This document shows positions 63,171 through 64,000 of a stretch of 64,000 nucleotides of DNA, one piece after another. How positions within the stretch are numbered: position 1 is the first letter of the stretch; every line of letters begins with the position of its first letter. Where the stretch lies: NCBI RefSeq assembly GCF_900177535.1, contig NZ_FXAJ01000004.1:243660-307659 (forward strand), written 5' to 3'. The notes beneath the pieces were generated by a model. It was not told the DNA's origin and ran no database searches. It worked only from the letters and a program-made list of their open reading frames with translations. A program made the position numbers and the translations under genes. This DNA comes from Priestia filamentosa. Its GTDB lineage: Bacteria > Bacillota > Bacilli > Bacillales > Bacillaceae_H.

Positions 63171-64000
<830 letters not shown>

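Overview
The window is about 64 kb of low-GC DNA from the chromosome of a spore-forming member of the Bacillaceae (Bacillus sensu lato). Supporting signs are the tiny YjcZ-type spore protein, an exosporium-style collagen-like protein, SigL (sigma-54) promoters with a RocR-type activator, TPP-riboswitch-controlled ykoFEDC, a trehalose operon of the B. subtilis layout, Zur boxes of the Bacillus type, and frequent TTG/GTG starts behind strong AGGAGG-like ribosome binding sites. The species cannot be named from this sequence. No tRNA, rRNA, prophage, CRISPR array or intact insertion sequence was seen. Most of the window is ordinary metabolic and transport chromosome.

Layout. 0-12 kb is rich in phosphorus-related transport: phnDCEE, ykaA-pit, a MOSC protein, and an operon of a catalytically degenerate SurE homologue with a three-part iron/2-aminoethylphosphonate-type ABC importer. 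12-18 kb: a LOG-family phosphoribohydrolase, a cold-shock protein, a 5'-nucleotidase, a DUF1992 protein, an alpha/beta hydrolase, branched-chain aminotransferase and a histidine phosphatase. 18-25 kb: an arginine/ornithine catabolic island, rocF1 - rocD - rocR - rocF2 - permease, with two arginase paralogues and SigL promoters at rocD and the permease. 25-31 kb: recQ, then treP-treA-treR with paired TreR operators and a cre site. 31-38 kb: a frameshifted YrvL-like gene, a second paralogue of the amino-acid permease, and the thiamine-precursor ECF importer ykoFEDC under a TPP riboswitch. 38-46 kb: a DUF418 membrane protein, a two-component system, an AbrB-type membrane protein, a purine permease and an EamA exporter. 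46-52 kb: Mn-dependent pyrophosphatase, then a second two-component system followed by a BcrA-like ABC transporter and a 63-residue membrane protein, with a perfect 11-bp tandem repeat ahead of the ABC genes. 52-58 kb: a zinc-starvation cluster (znuA, YciC/ZagA-like GTPase, a flavoprotein, ycgR, ycgQ) with two Zur boxes. 58-64 kb: a hemolysin-III-type protein, DUF1643, rpiA, a TPR glycosyltransferase and the 3' part of a collagen-like surface protein gene that runs off the right edge.

How the parts work together. Arginine enters through the SigL-driven permease, is split by arginase to ornithine and urea, and ornithine is transaminated by RocD under RocR. Trehalose is imported and phosphorylated by TreP and split by TreA, with repression by TreR and probably CcpA. 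Low TPP switches on the ykoFEDC importer. Low zinc releases Zur from the two boxes. The most unusual items are the SurE homologue that has lost its metal ligands inside a transporter operon, the Zur-box flavoprotein, the antibiotic-response-like two-component/ABC/small-membrane-protein module with its tandem-repeat operator, and two unexplained structured intergenic stretches (17.9-18.1 kb and 42.4-42.6 kb).
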